A stretch of DNA of 37,958 nt from a virus. Made by a program: the position numbers and the translations under genes. The notes under the pieces are model-generated. The model did not search any database, had not been told where the DNA came from, and saw nothing but the letters and a program-made list of their open reading frames with translations. The stretch is taken from positions 1-37,958 of the IMG/VR virus record IMGVR_UViG_3300000364_000204. One strand, 5' to 3'. Of the stretch, positions 37,203 to 37,958 are shown one piece after another (position 1 is the stretch's first letter; each line of letters opens with the position of its first letter).

Positions 37203-37542
37203 CGATACCTCCTCACCGACCGGCTCAGGTACCACTACAGACCCTGACAATTTGGCAAAAAGCGTCCTGTATGGCGTGTGGGACCCTACCATGGGCTGGA
37301 TATACGGCCAGACGTGGCATAACGCTGGATGGGACAACGAGAGCTCCGCGGTGGTTGAGACCGAGTTTTTCTACCAACACACGCCGTACTTATTCAATGA
37401 CTACGCAAGAGCTGAGTCGCTCGCCAGGTCCGCCAAGGCTCAGCTTGTGACATTTGACGTTGTTCCGTGTTTGAGGCGTTGGCCACATGAAGAGCAACGG
37501 ACGACCCACGCACACCCCTCTGCCGGAGCAACGGAGAAATGA
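37195..37542 (+). CDS. Hypothetical protein
   Basis: 115 residues from ATG 37195, overlapping the HNH gene by eight bases. Ser/Thr-rich N-terminus, then SVLYGVWDPTMGWIYGQTWH, a Trp/Tyr-rich core, and AESLARSAKAQLVTFDVVP. No known domain. Codon use here is already more GC-rich than in the left part of the window. Confidence 0.65.
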   Translation: MSNDTSSPTGSGTTTDPDNLAKSVLYGVWDPTMGWIYGQTWHNAGWDNESSAVVETEFFYQHTPYLFNDYARAESLARSAKAQLVTFDVVPCLRRWPHEEQRTTHAHPSAGATEK

Positions 37543-37757
37543 CCGAATACACGGACGATGAGAAGCGGCTGGCGGCATCAGTGTGGATGCACCGCGCCCT
37601 GTCCGCAGAAGCCCGCGTCTCGAAGCTGGAAGCTGCGCTCGAAGAGATCGCTGACGGCATGGGCTGCGATTCGAAGTATGGGCCCGGTTGCGACACGCAC
37701 TGCAAGACGATTGCTCGTCGCGCAATGGTGCTGCCCTCCGAAGGTGAGAAGCCGTGA
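37539..37757 (+). CDS. Small conserved-type phage protein
   Basis: 72 residues from ATG 37539 with GGAG just upstream. A coiled N-terminal helix (MHRALSAEARVSKLEAALEE) leads to IADGMGCDSKYGPGCDTHC and KTIARRAM. The form L..aLeeIA.G......C..IA..AL is common in small phage proteins of unknown function. The next gene has a similar arrangement, so they may be tandem paralogues. GTGA overlap downstream. Confidence 0.65.
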   Translation: MTEYTDDEKRLAASVWMHRALSAEARVSKLEAALEEIADGMGCDSKYGPGCDTHCKTIARRAMVLPSEGEKP

Positions 37758-37958
37758 GCTGCGGTCATAAGGGCTCGGACTGGGACAGCCACTATTACTG
37801 CATGCTCTGCAACGAGTTGGTCTCGGCGACGGAGATAGATGCCCTCCGGTCTGCAAACGAGCGGTGCAACCGGTACGAGTCTGCGCTTCGCGAGATCGCT
37901 GCCGGCAAGCTACCCGACGACAACCGGCACCCGCTCGGGCAGTACGCAGCGATGGCCC
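37754..37958 (+). CDS. Small zinc-knuckle phage protein (partial at right edge)
   Basis: Open frame from GTG 37754, overlapping the previous stop, to the end of the window (68 codons). SCGHKGSDWDSHYYCMLCNE gives a Cys-His plus CxxC zinc site, followed by a helix ALRSANERCNRYESALREIA and a segment AAGKLPDDNRHPLGQYAAMA that parallels the previous gene's eeIA.G.......A..AL part. The C-terminus lies outside the window. Confidence 0.65.
   Translation, partial: MSCGHKGSDWDSHYYCMLCNELVSATEIDALRSANERCNRYESALREIAAGKLPDDNRHPLGQYAAMA

Noticed and set aside
1-37958. CRISPR array, integrase or attachment site
   Set aside because: No regularly spaced repeats with spacers and no tyrosine or serine recombinase were seen; the HEXamer repeat at the left edge is a plain tandem repeat.

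Overview
The window is most of the genome of a tailed double-stranded DNA bacteriophage (Caudoviricetes) with a short-tailed, podovirus-like gene order. No bacterial housekeeping gene is present and genes are tightly packed, many joined by ATGA, TAATG or GTGA stop-start overlaps. The late order terminase large subunit, portal, scaffold, major capsid, head-tail adaptor, tail nozzle, internal ejection proteins, tailspike and lysis genes is diagnostic. No tape measure, tail tube or sheath gene was seen, which supports a short tail. No DNA polymerase, phage RNA polymerase, integrase or primase lies in the window, so the genome continues outside it. The host cannot be named. Lipoprotein-type signals and a large multi-protein ejection set lean towards a Gram-negative envelope, but the GH25 endolysin is not decisive.

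Layout. (1) 1-2620, rightward DNA recombination block: the end of a Gly-Thr repeat protein, an ERF-type annealing protein, a small membrane protein, an SSB-like protein, a small HTH protein and a Cas4/RecB-like nuclease with a probable Fe-S cluster. (2) 2640-4764, rightward run of small, mostly unknown early-type genes. (3) 4761-5111, leftward ribbon-helix-helix regulator, with a tandem 12-bp repeat upstream of it. (4) 5490-6223, two rightward unknown genes. (5) 6224-7067, the largest regulatory region: several palindromes and hairpins, one leftward gene (6581-6826) and a structured element at 6891-6981 that occurs again at 33184-33277. (6) 7068-10627, rightward genes including an AT-hook protein (possible small terminase), a GNAT-like protein and several small zinc-ribbon proteins. 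(7) 10721-10865, two tandem tRNA-like genes that run directly into the terminase start codon. (8) 10869-19661, packaging and head genes. (9) 19662-33154, nozzle, ejection proteins, lectin-like protein and tailspike. (10) 33320-36787, lysis and accessory region: a matrixin-like lipoprotein metalloprotease, a holin candidate, a small lipoprotein, small unknown genes and a GH25 endolysin. (11) 36777-37958, an HNH endonuclease with an HTH tail and three small genes, the last cut by the window edge.

How it may work together. The left block supplies homologous recombination for phage replication or genome concatemer formation. The 6.2-7.0 kb region is the likely switch between early and late transcription, and the duplicated structured element suggests that the late block and the lysis block share one control. 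One tRNA-like gene reads as Ile(UAU), matching frequent ATA codons in the tail genes, whereas the capsid gene uses no ATA codon. The strongest candidates for something undescribed are the duplicated structured intergenic element, the tRNA pair abutting a leaderless-looking terminase start, and the matrixin-type protease beside the lysis genes.
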